Made by a program: the position numbers and the translations under genes. The notes under the pieces are model-generated. The model was not told the DNA's origin. It saw nothing but the letters and a program-made list of their open reading frames with translations, and ran no database searches. Positions 56,353-64,000 of a stretch of 64,000 bases of DNA are shown piece by piece. Source of the stretch: Arcobacteraceae bacterium (GTDB taxonomy: Bacteria; Campylobacterota; Campylobacteria; Campylobacterales; Arcobacteraceae); the NCBI GenBank assembly GCA_021107755.1, contig JAIOSF010000018.1, positions 32,269 through 96,268 on the forward strand, given 5' to 3'. How positions within the stretch are numbered: the first letter of the stretch is position 1; each line of letters opens with the position of its first letter.

Positions 56353-57717
56353 TTATCTATCTCCAAAAGCATATTGCTTTGTTTTCAAAATTGGCTTTAA
56401 GATATAACTTAAGATACTTTTTTTACCAGTTAAGATATCCACTTGAGCAGTCATACCTGGGATGATTTTCATATCTTTTGATTGTTCTAGTTTACTTTTT
56501 TGTGTTTGGATTCTCACTATATAGTAAGTATTTTCATCTTTATCTTTTATAGTATCAGGACTGATACTTATAACTTCCCCCTCTAAACCTCCATAGATAG
56601 AGAAATCATACGCTGAAAATTTCACGATTGCTTTTTGTGATGGGTAGATAAATGCAATATCAGAGGGTTTTATCTTTGCATTTACTAGAAGTTTTTCATT
56701 TGATGGAACTATCTCGATGAGGTCATCTCCTGGTTTTACTACACCCCCAATAGTGTGGACAAAAAGTCTTTGAACTACACCATCTCTTGGGGCTTTTACT
56801 ATAGTTCTTGTTACTTGGTCTTCTAAAGCTTTTGCGTTGCTTACTGTTCTTTTGTATTCAGCTATTGCTTCGTTGAGTTCTTGTTTTGCTTTTGAAGAGA
56901 AAGAGAGTTTTGTCTCTTGGATTTTATGCAAAGTTTCATTTATCTCAGATTCTAATCTCACAATAGCAAACTCTGCACTTTTAAACTCATCAAGAGCATT
57001 ATTCTCCTCTTTTTGAAGTCGTAGCAAATCAACTTCTGAAGCGATTCCCCTTTCAACCATTGGCGCTGTCATACCTAATTCTTTTCGTATCATTTTTAAA
57101 GATTTTGATAGATATAATTTTTTTGATTTGGCATCTTCAAAAGAATTTTTCTTTTGCTTGAGTTGTTCATTTAACACTTCAATCGTTGAATTCAGTTGAT
57201 TTATATTTGTTTCATAAAGACTTAATTCATTTTTTATATATGGTTTTATCTCTTCATTATTTGCTTTTGTAAGATCAAATTCTTGTGCTTGAGATTGCGC
57301 TTTTAGCCTTAATATTTTTGCCTCTAAAGCCATCGCTTTTACCTCATTTGACTGGTAAGTTGAGATCGATTTTTCATTGTTTATCTTGAGGAGAATATCC
57401 CCTTTTTTTACAAGACTTCCCTCTTTTATCAAAATCTCTTCAACAATACCACCCTCAAGATTTTGTACTACTTGGTTTTCATTACTAGGGATTACATCTC
57501 CATTCCCTCTTGCTATCTCATCGATTTGTGCTAAAGATGCCCATACAATAAAGAAGAAAATAGTAACACACCAAAATAGAAGCACCACATGGAGTTTTTT
57601 TGGATGTTTTTCAAGAACTGCACTACTAAGACTATCCATATATTCATAATCTTCTCTTGTAAGCTCTCTTTTTTTAGGGAGTTTTATTTTTCGTTTGAAT
57701 CTATTTGTATTTATCAT
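56353..57717 (-). CDS. type I secretion membrane fusion protein, HlyD/LapC family
   Basis: 454 residues bridging the ABC transporter and TolC. It has a cytoplasmic N-terminus, one membrane helix (about 44-62, VVLLFWCVTIFFFIVWASLA), the lipoyl/biotinyl half-motif EGGIVEEILIKEGSLVKKGDILLKI, a long coiled-coil hairpin (about 120-290), then VKAPRDGVVQRLFVHTIGGVVKPGD and the beta-barrel end with PGMTAQVDILTGKKS. Its ATG overlaps the ABC transporter stop (ATGA). Confidence 0.93.
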   Translation of the reverse strand: MINTNRFKRKIKLPKKRELTREDYEYMDSLSSAVLEKHPKKLHVVLLFWCVTIFFFIVWASLAQIDEIARGNGDVIPSNENQVVQNLEGGIVEEILIKEGSLVKKGDILLKINNEKSISTYQSNEVKAMALEAKILRLKAQSQAQEFDLTKANNEEIKPYIKNELSLYETNINQLNSTIEVLNEQLKQKKNSFEDAKSKKLYLSKSLKMIRKELGMTAPMVERGIASEVDLLRLQKEENNALDEFKSAEFAIVRLESEINETLHKIQETKLSFSSKAKQELNEAIAEYKRTVSNAKALEDQVTRTIVKAPRDGVVQRLFVHTIGGVVKPGDDLIEIVPSNEKLLVNAKIKPSDIAFIYPSQKAIVKFSAYDFSIYGGLEGEVISISPDTIKDKDENTYYIVRIQTQKSKLEQSKDMKIIPGMTAQVDILTGKKSILSYILKPILKTKQYAFGDR

Positions 57718-59864
57718 TTTGATGCCAACTGTTTTATAATCTCATCTTTTGGTCCATCCATGATTTTAACACCTTGATTAAAAACGATAATTCTATTACA
57801 TAACTCTAAAGTACTCATTTTTTGAGTTACGAGAAATAATGTTTTATCTTCAATTACTGGTTTTAATTTATTTATTGTATTTGTTTCCGTAGTTTGATCC
57901 ATAGCATTTGTAGGCTCATCAAAAAGTAAGGTGTTTGCATCTGATAGCAATGCCCTAGCAATTCCTACTGTTTGTTTTTGTCCTCCCGAGAGTCCAACAC
58001 CTCTTTCCCCTATAGGCATCTCATAGCCAAGAGGATGGGTCTTTACAAACTCATCAACCCCACCAATTTTAGAAACTTCTAACATCTCTTCATCTGTGTA
58101 GTATCTATAGTTATTCAAAATATTTTCTTTTATAGTACCTTGAAAAAGATGAATCTCTTGAGGTATATATCCTATACTTTTTCTTAAATCTGCTGGGTCT
58201 AGTTGTTTTATATCAATGCCATCTATTAAAATAGAACCACTTTGAGGCTCATAAAGTTTTAGTAATAGTTTTGCAATAGTACTTTTTCCTGAACCGATTC
58301 TTCCTAAAATAGCTACTTTTTCACCTTTGTTTATAGTAAAACTCACATCATTTAATACAGCTATTTGAGTATCAGGATAGGTAAAAGTGACATTTCTAAA
58401 CTCTATATTTCCAATAATATTCTCTCTTCTTATAAATTCTTTGGCTTTTGGTCTCTCAACTGGACGAGTGATAATAGAGTCAATAGCTTCATAAGATGTT
58501 TTTGCATCTTCATAATTAGTAATAAGTGAAGCAGCTTGTCCTAAAGGTGCTACAGTTCTTGAAGATAGGATAATAATAGCTATGAGTCCACCCATAGTGA
58601 GTTCAAAATCATTGATTAAGTAAACACCATACAAAATACATAGTATGGTGTTAAGTTGTACTAAAAATGCTGTTACATTTGGAATGGAACTTGATAATAG
58701 TCTTGATTTTAAACTTTTATTTGCAATTTCACCTGTAGATTCTTCATAGTTCCATTGCATTTTTCCTGCAAGTCCCAATACTTTTATAGTCTCTATATTT
58801 TGTAGAGTTTCTATTAATATACCATTTTTTTGTGCTGCTGCTTGATGGGTACTTTCTATACTCCTTTGTAAAGGATTTTTTATAGCAAAGGCATAGCTTA
58901 AAATAGCTATAGATATCACAAGTGGTATAAGTACAAGAGTACCTCCAATGTAGCCTATAAGTAAAAGAAACAAAATAGTAAAAGGGATATCAATTAATAC
59001 TGTTAAAGTTGCATTTGTCAAAAAAGAGCGGATAGAATCAAAGTCTTTTAGGTTGCTAGCGAATGCACCCACAGATTTTGGGTGTGACTCTAAAGTTAAA
59101 TCAAGAACTTTTTCAAAAACAATTGATGAGATAATAATATCACTTTTTTTAGCTGCAATCTCTAGCAAGTAAGTTCGCGTAAATTTTAAAAAAATATCTA
59201 TTAAGTAAACAATAATAACACCAAAAGTAAACATCCATAAAGTTTCAATGGCATTGTTTGGTATCACTCTATCATACACATTCATAGTAAATAGTGGAGT
59301 TGCTAATACAAAAAGATTGATTAAAAATGAAGCTAATAGTACATCTTTATAGATAGGTTTTGAAAGTTTTATTGTATCCCAAAACCAATGTTCATTATGT
59401 GTGTGAAGTTTTTTGTCTTTGTTTCCATAAGAGTAGGGCTTTTTTAACATAAATGCAAAACCCATATACTCTTTTTCTAACTCTTGGATATCTACCCACT
59501 CTTCAATAGGGTCATCACCATTTGCATAGATAACTTTTCCCTCTTTTTTATCTTTTGAGAAATCTTCTAAAATACAACTATTTTTATTTGATAAAAGAAG
59601 TATCACTGGAAGTTGTAATTGTAATATCTCTTTAATGGGTCTTTGTACTAAACTACTTTTTAAGCCGGCTCGCTGTGCTGCTCTTGAGAAAAGAGATTTT
59701 GACTTCTCCTTTGTAAAAAGTATGTTATCACTATAAAGGTGAGATGCAGGAAGACCAGCCATAAGTGATTCTTCACTATAGGGCTTATGATAAAGTTTCG
59801 TATATAAAACCAAAGACTCTAATAAAGAGTCTTTTTTATTGTAGTTAGAAGTGTTTTTGTCCAT
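57714..59864 (-). CDS. type I secretion ABC transporter, LapB/LssB family
   Basis: 716 residues. The N-terminal ~150 residues are a C39-like domain without the catalytic Cys, as in transporters that do not cleave their cargo. Then six membrane helices (about 165-450; LASFLINLFVLATPLFTMNVYDRVIPN is typical) and an ATPase domain with Walker A GRIGSGKST, signature GLSGGQKQ, Walker B TLLFDEPT and a switch His replaced by Gln (FLVTQKM). That LVTQK form is common in LssB/LapB-type exporters. It should export the adjacent adhesin. Confidence 0.93.
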   Translation of the reverse strand: MDKNTSNYNKKDSLLESLVLYTKLYHKPYSEESLMAGLPASHLYSDNILFTKEKSKSLFSRAAQRAGLKSSLVQRPIKEILQLQLPVILLLSNKNSCILEDFSKDKKEGKVIYANGDDPIEEWVDIQELEKEYMGFAFMLKKPYSYGNKDKKLHTHNEHWFWDTIKLSKPIYKDVLLASFLINLFVLATPLFTMNVYDRVIPNNAIETLWMFTFGVIIVYLIDIFLKFTRTYLLEIAAKKSDIIISSIVFEKVLDLTLESHPKSVGAFASNLKDFDSIRSFLTNATLTVLIDIPFTILFLLLIGYIGGTLVLIPLVISIAILSYAFAIKNPLQRSIESTHQAAAQKNGILIETLQNIETIKVLGLAGKMQWNYEESTGEIANKSLKSRLLSSSIPNVTAFLVQLNTILCILYGVYLINDFELTMGGLIAIIILSSRTVAPLGQAASLITNYEDAKTSYEAIDSIITRPVERPKAKEFIRRENIIGNIEFRNVTFTYPDTQIAVLNDVSFTINKGEKVAILGRIGSGKSTIAKLLLKLYEPQSGSILIDGIDIKQLDPADLRKSIGYIPQEIHLFQGTIKENILNNYRYYTDEEMLEVSKIGGVDEFVKTHPLGYEMPIGERGVGLSGGQKQTVGIARALLSDANTLLFDEPTNAMDQTTETNTINKLKPVIEDKTLFLVTQKMSTLELCNRIIVFNQGVKIMDGPKDEIIKQLASK

Positions 59865-60841
59865 TAGTGTAGTTTTATTTCAACTCTTCTATTTTCTTCT
59901 CTTCCCTCTTGTGTATCATTTGATGCAATAGGTTCTGTAGAAGCTCTTCCATAAACAGAAATTCTTGAAGAGCTAATCCCTTGTGTTATTAAATATTTTC
60001 TGATACTTAAAGCTCTTTTTTCAGATAATATTTGGTTGTTTAGTCTTGTGCCTTCACTACTTGTATGCCCATATAATAGTGCTTTAAAGTTTGGATATTT
60101 CTTCATAAAAGCGATCACTTTTGTTAATTTTTCAAAAGAGATATCTCTAATAACTGATGAGTTAACATTGTAATGAATTGTTAAGTTTAAAAGTTCAGAA
60201 CATCCATTAGCATTTACAGTATGACCTGCTGGTGTATATGGACATTGATCTTCAGTATCTATTACCCCATCATTGTCACTATCTGCATTTTTAGCTTTTG
60301 ATATATACATAGTAACCATAGCTCTGTAGTTTTTATCTCTACCTTCTTGCGTCGCTCGTGTATAAAGATTATCAAGTCCACCTCTTTGCTCTACTATGAT
60401 TATCTCATTTGGGATACCTTTGTTTACGAGTTGATCATGTGTATATGTTGCATATCCTAAAGCTATCTCTTGACTTGACTCTATAGTTAAGTCATTTGGA
60501 TATGTAGGGAACCATGTTGATTGGTTTACTTTTTCTGTTTTTGTTTGTACATGGTCTGTATACCCTATGACTGTAAGTGTAATATCTCTATCCTTATACT
60601 TCTCATACGCTTGTACAATTTGCTCTAAATAGTTTTGAGACTCTTGTACAATGAAGTTTGTCGATGGATGAAAAAAGATTGGTTCAAATCGTAAAACTTG
60701 CTCAAAATCTCCATACATGAGGTGTTTATCCATTTGACTCTCAACTTGACTACTTTTAGCATTTACTAAATATGAGTCATCATACAATCCATTTGCAAAT
60801 ACAACAGATATACTAAAAATTATTGCTATTATTGTTTTCAT
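59864..60841 (-). CDS. OmpA-family protein with two OmpA-like domains and a TSP3 repeat
   Basis: 325 residues with a signal peptide (MKTIIAIIFSISVVFA). Residues ~50-180 look like a divergent OmpA-type peptidoglycan-binding domain (ITLTVIGYTDH, GRDKNYRAMVTMYI); residues 187-214 are a thrombospondin type 3-like calcium repeat (DSDNDGVIDTEDQCP); residues 215-325 are a standard OmpA domain (LLYGHTSSEGTRLNNQILSEKRA, GREENRRVEI). It overlaps its neighbours by single bases, so it is an integral part of the secretion operon, probably anchoring the machinery to the wall. Confidence 0.9.
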   Translation of the reverse strand: MKTIIAIIFSISVVFANGLYDDSYLVNAKSSQVESQMDKHLMYGDFEQVLRFEPIFFHPSTNFIVQESQNYLEQIVQAYEKYKDRDITLTVIGYTDHVQTKTEKVNQSTWFPTYPNDLTIESSQEIALGYATYTHDQLVNKGIPNEIIIVEQRGGLDNLYTRATQEGRDKNYRAMVTMYISKAKNADSDNDGVIDTEDQCPYTPAGHTVNANGCSELLNLTIHYNVNSSVIRDISFEKLTKVIAFMKKYPNFKALLYGHTSSEGTRLNNQILSEKRALSIRKYLITQGISSSRISVYGRASTEPIASNDTQEGREENRRVEIKLH

Positions 60842-62397
60842 TACTTATCACCTTCTTTAAAAGTTTTGTTGTTTTTAAGTGTTTTTAGTGTGATCTGTTT
60901 ATTTGGATCAATCATATCTTTTTCACAACCATATGGCATAAGATGATTTTTGTCTCCTAATTGTGAGTTGTTACACACATCAAGACTATTTACTAACATA
61001 TCATTATCTTCATCTAAACTAATAGGAAGTGTATCAAGTACATATTGCATCTCATCTGTATTGATATTTACAGATCTTTCATAACTTTCTTGATCTCCCA
61101 TAACAACTGTTACAAGTAATCCCATGGCATCTAGTAGTCTATACTGGGCAAAAAGTTGTTCACTTTGTGCTTTTATCATTTGTGATCTTGAGTTTACTAC
61201 ATCATTTTGCGCTGTTATAAAATCTAAAAGTGATCTTTTCCCAAGGTTGTATTCCTCTTTATAACTTACAAGTGTAGATTCACTATATTTACTATACTCT
61301 TCTAGTTGTGTTATTTGCTCTTTGATAATTTCATAGGCAGACCAAGAGAGTTCTAATCCTTCAATAACTTGTCTTTGTAAATCTTGATGTATCTGTAACT
61401 CTTGGTGCATTTTACTAATAGCTTTTTGCTCAGTTGCTTTATCAGCACCACCTCTATAAAGATTCCAGTTTAGTTGTAAACCAACTCTAAATCTATCATC
61501 TGGAGTATCAAAACCATTATCATCTGTATGGTAGTCGTTATAAAGTTGTTCTATCTCAAAATCTATTTTTGGGTAATAACCACTTTTTGACTTTTTGTAC
61601 AAGGCTTGAGCACCTTCTAGGTTATAATGACTTACTATTAAAGACGGATTGTTTCTTATTGCATACATGGTAGCTCTTTGAATTGATGGTGGCATTTGTA
61701 CTTCAAGTACAGGTAGCTCCATATCTGTAACAGTCGGTTTTTTCCCAAAAATTCTAGCAAAGTTAAATTCAGCATCTCTTGTATTGTTTTTTTGAACAAT
61801 ATAGTTTGTTTTTGCTAGTGCTAGTCCAGCTTTTACTTTAGATATAGAAGAAGCTGTATTTAGCCCTGCATCGTAAAGGTTTTGTATATCTTCATACATT
61901 TGTTGATGAAACTCAACACTATCTTTTGAATTTTGTAAAAGTTTATAGTTTTTGATAACATTTAAATATGCTTCAACCATTCTAAAACCCATGTCATTTG
62001 CTTTTTCTAAATAATGATACGCTGCTGCTAAAACTCTAGCTTCTTGGTAATCAACTTTATAAGTAGTATCAAAACCATTAAAAAGATTTTGAGTAAGTTT
62101 AAGAGAATTTTCATAATAATCATAATTTACATCTCGAATCTCATCGTTTAAATTACCTGCATCTTTATATCCAATGCCAGAGCGTAAGTCTACACTTGGT
62201 AGATATTCAGATTCTGATATTTTTAAATCTTGTTGCGTTGCTCTATAGTTACTCACCCTCTCTTTAATAACTGGATTTGTGTTTATAACTTCTGAAACAC
62301 TTTGCTTTAAAGTAAGTGCATTTAAACTTGATCCTAGTAAAACAATACTTCCTATAAGAAGCAAGTTTACTACCTGATTTTTACCTTTTTCCCTCAT
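60841..62397 (-). CDS. TolC-family outer membrane channel with C-terminal TSP3-like extension
   Basis: 518 residues, first gene of the secretion operon. A signal peptide precedes two TolC repeats (LKQSVSEVINTNPVIKER; SLIVSHYNLEGAQALYKKSKSGYYPKID; LNWNLYRGGADKA; VSYKEEYNLGKRSLLDFITAQNDVVNSRSQ). This is the LapE/AggA type. After the barrel, residues 461-492 (LDEDNDMLVNSLDVC...YGCE) resemble the calcium repeat of the next gene, and a Lys-rich tail ends the protein. A tandem GTATC box lies upstream. Confidence 0.92.
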   Translation of the reverse strand: MREKGKNQVVNLLLIGSIVLLGSSLNALTLKQSVSEVINTNPVIKERVSNYRATQQDLKISESEYLPSVDLRSGIGYKDAGNLNDEIRDVNYDYYENSLKLTQNLFNGFDTTYKVDYQEARVLAAAYHYLEKANDMGFRMVEAYLNVIKNYKLLQNSKDSVEFHQQMYEDIQNLYDAGLNTASSISKVKAGLALAKTNYIVQKNNTRDAEFNFARIFGKKPTVTDMELPVLEVQMPPSIQRATMYAIRNNPSLIVSHYNLEGAQALYKKSKSGYYPKIDFEIEQLYNDYHTDDNGFDTPDDRFRVGLQLNWNLYRGGADKATEQKAISKMHQELQIHQDLQRQVIEGLELSWSAYEIIKEQITQLEEYSKYSESTLVSYKEEYNLGKRSLLDFITAQNDVVNSRSQMIKAQSEQLFAQYRLLDAMGLLVTVVMGDQESYERSVNINTDEMQYVLDTLPISLDEDNDMLVNSLDVCNNSQLGDKNHLMPYGCEKDMIDPNKQITLKTLKNNKTFKEGDK

Positions 62398-62442
62398 GAC
62401 ATCCCTTTTTATAAAAATAATAAAATATTTTATACTATGCTG

Positions 62443-62463
62443 GTATCACAAAAGTATCAATTT
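62443..62463 (-). promoter_or_regulatory. tandem GTATC box upstream of the secretion operon
   Basis: GTATC-N6-GTATC then AATTT, 20 of 21 bases identical to the box at 45055. On the coding strand TATAAA-type -10 sequences follow 5-8 bases after the second half-site, 46 bases before the tolC start. Confidence 0.62.
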
Positions 62464-62529
62464 TTAATAGTTTTTAGATAAAATCAAAAAATAAGTTATT
62501 AAATTGATTAAAAAGGTGAGGATTTCTTT

Positions 62530-63171
62530 TTGCTAGATATGAAAATGTTATTTATTATTAATACAGTGATATTATTAGTTCTTTCTATTTATATGCTTTT
62601 TTTGTATAAGAAAAATTCACAAAATAGAGCTATTAAATTTATAACATATTTTGTAGTTTTATATTGTTTGGGTTTTATCTTATTTATCTTGCGTAATCAA
62701 ATACCAGATTTTTTATCCATAGTTATCGCTAATACTTTTTTTGCTTTGGGTTCTCTTTGTTTATATGTGACAACAAGAGCCATTGTTGGTCTAGATTCAA
62801 AATGGCAAATAAGATATTGGATACCAGTATTGATTATTTTTGTGGGATTCTATATTTTTACTTTTATTGATTTTAATTCTAATATGAGAGCTTTGATGTA
62901 TTCAGTTTTTGCTCTATTTTATTCGTTGCTTGATATGTGGTTATTTGGATTTTATACCTCTTCTAAGTTTTATACTTTTGATAAAATATCTTCAATAGTC
63001 TTTTTAGTAGGTGCTATAATATTTTTATTGAGAGCTATAGAAAGTAGAATAATTCACATAGAGGCATATTATTTTAATAATGTTGATTTGTTTCTCTATT
63101 TACCTAATATCTATATGCTTATATTAAATATATGGGTAATTTCATTAGTAACATACAGGATTAAAAACTAA
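62530..63171 (+). CDS. seven-helix membrane protein, sensor-like, no output domain
   Basis: 213 residues from a TTG start at 62530, preferred because GGTGAGG lies about 9 bases upstream; ATG at 62539 is possible. Seven hydrophobic helices cover the whole protein, e.g. MLFIINTVILLVLSIYMLFLY and VDLFLYLPNIYMLILNIWVIS. It resembles the membrane sensor half of Campylobacterota GGDEF or kinase proteins but ends without an enzymatic domain. Divergent from tolC; its stop overlaps the convergent regulator by 11 bases. Confidence 0.7.
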   Translation: MLDMKMLFIINTVILLVLSIYMLFLYKKNSQNRAIKFITYFVVLYCLGFILFILRNQIPDFLSIVIANTFFALGSLCLYVTTRAIVGLDSKWQIRYWIPVLIIFVGFYIFTFIDFNSNMRALMYSVFALFYSLLDMWLFGFYTSSKFYTFDKISSIVFLVGAIIFLLRAIESRIIHIEAYYFNNVDLFLYLPNIYMLILNIWVISLVTYRIKN

Positions 63172-63847
63172 TCTTATATCCCTCATTAAACACATTTATA
63201 ATAGTATCTTCAGGAAGTTTTTTTCGTAGCCTTCTTATCATACTTTTCAGACTATTTAAACTAACCTCTTCATCATATTTCCATACATATTCAAAAATAC
63301 CATCATAACTAAATATACGATCTTTTTGTGAAAAGAGTTTTTCTAACAGTTTGCTTTCTTTGGTAGTAAGTTTTATTATATTGTTATTGTATTTTAATTT
63401 TTTAATTTTAATGTCCCAAGAGAAGTTTTCCTTTAAGTATATGTTTTGAAGTGGCGTTACACTGTATTTTAGAAGTTCATCTATAGCAATACCCAATGCC
63501 TCTTTAAGATCTTTTCTACTTACAGGTTTAACAAGATATCTTGTAAGTTGCAGTGATACTGCTTGTAATAAAAAATTTTTATCGGAATGGGCTGTAAACA
63601 TAATAGCTTTAGTTGTATAATCATTTTCTCTTATTTTTTCTAACAATTCTAAACCATTGAGTTTAGGGATATTTATATCTAGTATCAAAATATCTGGTTT
63701 TTTTTCCTTATAGAGTTGGTATGCTTTTTCTCCATCTTCTGCCACATATACTTTACTGAAATTTTTTTTTAAATGATTAGTATAGTTATCTCTTGTAGTT
63801 TTTTTATCTTCTACAAATAATATTTTATAAGGATAAAGCTGTTTCAT
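63161..63847 (-). CDS. OmpR/PhoB-family response regulator
   Basis: 228 residues: receiver with phosphoacceptor in DILILDINIPKLNG and switch residues in MFTAHS and VKPVS, then a winged-helix domain (KLTTKESKLLEKLFSQKDRIFSYDGIFEYVW ... LKSMIRRLRKKL). OmpR-type factors bind direct repeats about 11 bp apart, like the GTATC boxes found nearby. The ATG overlaps the stop of the kinase gene upstream (ATGA). Confidence 0.92.
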   Translation of the reverse strand: MKQLYPYKILFVEDKKTTRDNYTNHLKKNFSKVYVAEDGEKAYQLYKEKKPDILILDINIPKLNGLELLEKIRENDYTTKAIMFTAHSDKNFLLQAVSLQLTRYLVKPVSRKDLKEALGIAIDELLKYSVTPLQNIYLKENFSWDIKIKKLKYNNNIIKLTTKESKLLEKLFSQKDRIFSYDGIFEYVWKYDEEVSLNSLKSMIRRLRKKLPEDTIINVFNEGYKISF

Positions 63848-64000
63848 CTTTTATATCTCTTACCTTTTGGTATTTGTATTGTAAAACAAGCACCTTCTAG
63901 TCTATTTTCTACACTAAGTGTTCCCTCTAAACCACTTTCAATAATCATTTTTGCCATATAAAGTCCGAGTCCTGTCCCTTGTGTTTTATGTTTTGTTGTA
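63844..64000 (-). CDS. sensor histidine kinase, C-terminal end (continues outside window)
   Basis: The last ~51 codons of a kinase: TKHKTQGTGLGLYMAKMIIE (G2 box), then GTLSVENRLEGACFTIQIPKGKRYKR and stop. It overlaps the response regulator start by 4 bases and is its evident partner. It is similar to, but distinct from, the kinase remnant at 46217. Confidence 0.88.
   Translation of the reverse strand, partial: TTKHKTQGTGLGLYMAKMIIESGLEGTLSVENRLEGACFTIQIPKGKRYKR

Noticed and set aside
1..64000. tRNA or rRNA genes and tRNA-associated island integration
   Set aside because: No T-arm GGTTCGA-type motif with matching acceptor stem was found in intergenic regions, including the edges of the defence island.

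Overview
The window is low-GC DNA from a member of the Campylobacterota, most like an Arcobacter/Sulfurimonas-type organism. The evidence is gene content and order. fabZ-lpxA-clpX-mreB-mreC and glyQ-Nif3-zinc ribbon protein-waaA-rlu both occur in the order I remember from Campylobacter jejuni. The bc1 complex has a diheme c-type third subunit, and AguA/AguB make putrescine. No rRNA, tRNA, CRISPR array or intact insertion sequence was found.

Bases 1-33,600 are housekeeping: truA (5' end cut by the window), two periplasmic thioredoxin-fold proteins around hemC, fxsA and a Bax-inhibitor-like protein; then the envelope block fabZ-lpxA-clpX-mreB-mreC, ribE, nfo, and the fatty acid operon fabG-acpP-fabF-accA. 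Next come aguA-aguB, a queuosine-precursor transporter, uraA facing upp, queC-moeA, rsmE, a metallophosphatase facing a glycosyltransferase, petABC with an extra cytochrome c, purE, and the glyQ-to-rlu block.

Bases 33,600-41,260 interrupt the core genes with an accessory island. Its centre is a four-gene operon (34662-40992): a Cap4/DUF4297-like nuclease whose C-terminus looks HamA-like, a HamB-type SF2 helicase with DEFY motif and NIKGRAGRM, a compact UvrD-like SF1 helicase, and an unrecognised protein ending in a SAP-like segment. The first two genes make it Hachiman/AbpAB-like; the four-gene form is the best candidate here for an undescribed defence system. In front sit a four-helix membrane protein and an 85-residue protein with a faint PemK/MazF-like stretch. 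An exact 25-bp repeat occurs before that pair and again before the nuclease, each 22 bases upstream of a -10-like hexamer and about 64 bases before a start codon. This suggests shared control of both units.

Bases 41,260-44,530 hold a class II aldolase, a clear LsrK-type autoinducer-2 kinase and a small monooxygenase-fold protein, with no Lsr transporter. Between the last two lies a 170-bp MITE-like element with 36-bp inverted ends.

Bases 44,530-64,000 are a surface-adhesion locus. A tight operon tolC-ompA-lapB-like-hlyD-luxR(CsgD-like) leads to a 2974-residue LapA/BapA-type adhesin. Around it are a receiver protein with Glu in place of the phosphoacceptor Asp, an HD-GYP response regulator whose partner histidine kinase survives only as a 3' fragment, an unlisted 53-residue lipoprotein, and at the right edge an OmpR-type regulator with the end of its kinase. 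Three promoters here share a tandem GTATC motif with 11-bp period, the layout expected of OmpR-family binding sites. No LapD or LapG is present in the window.
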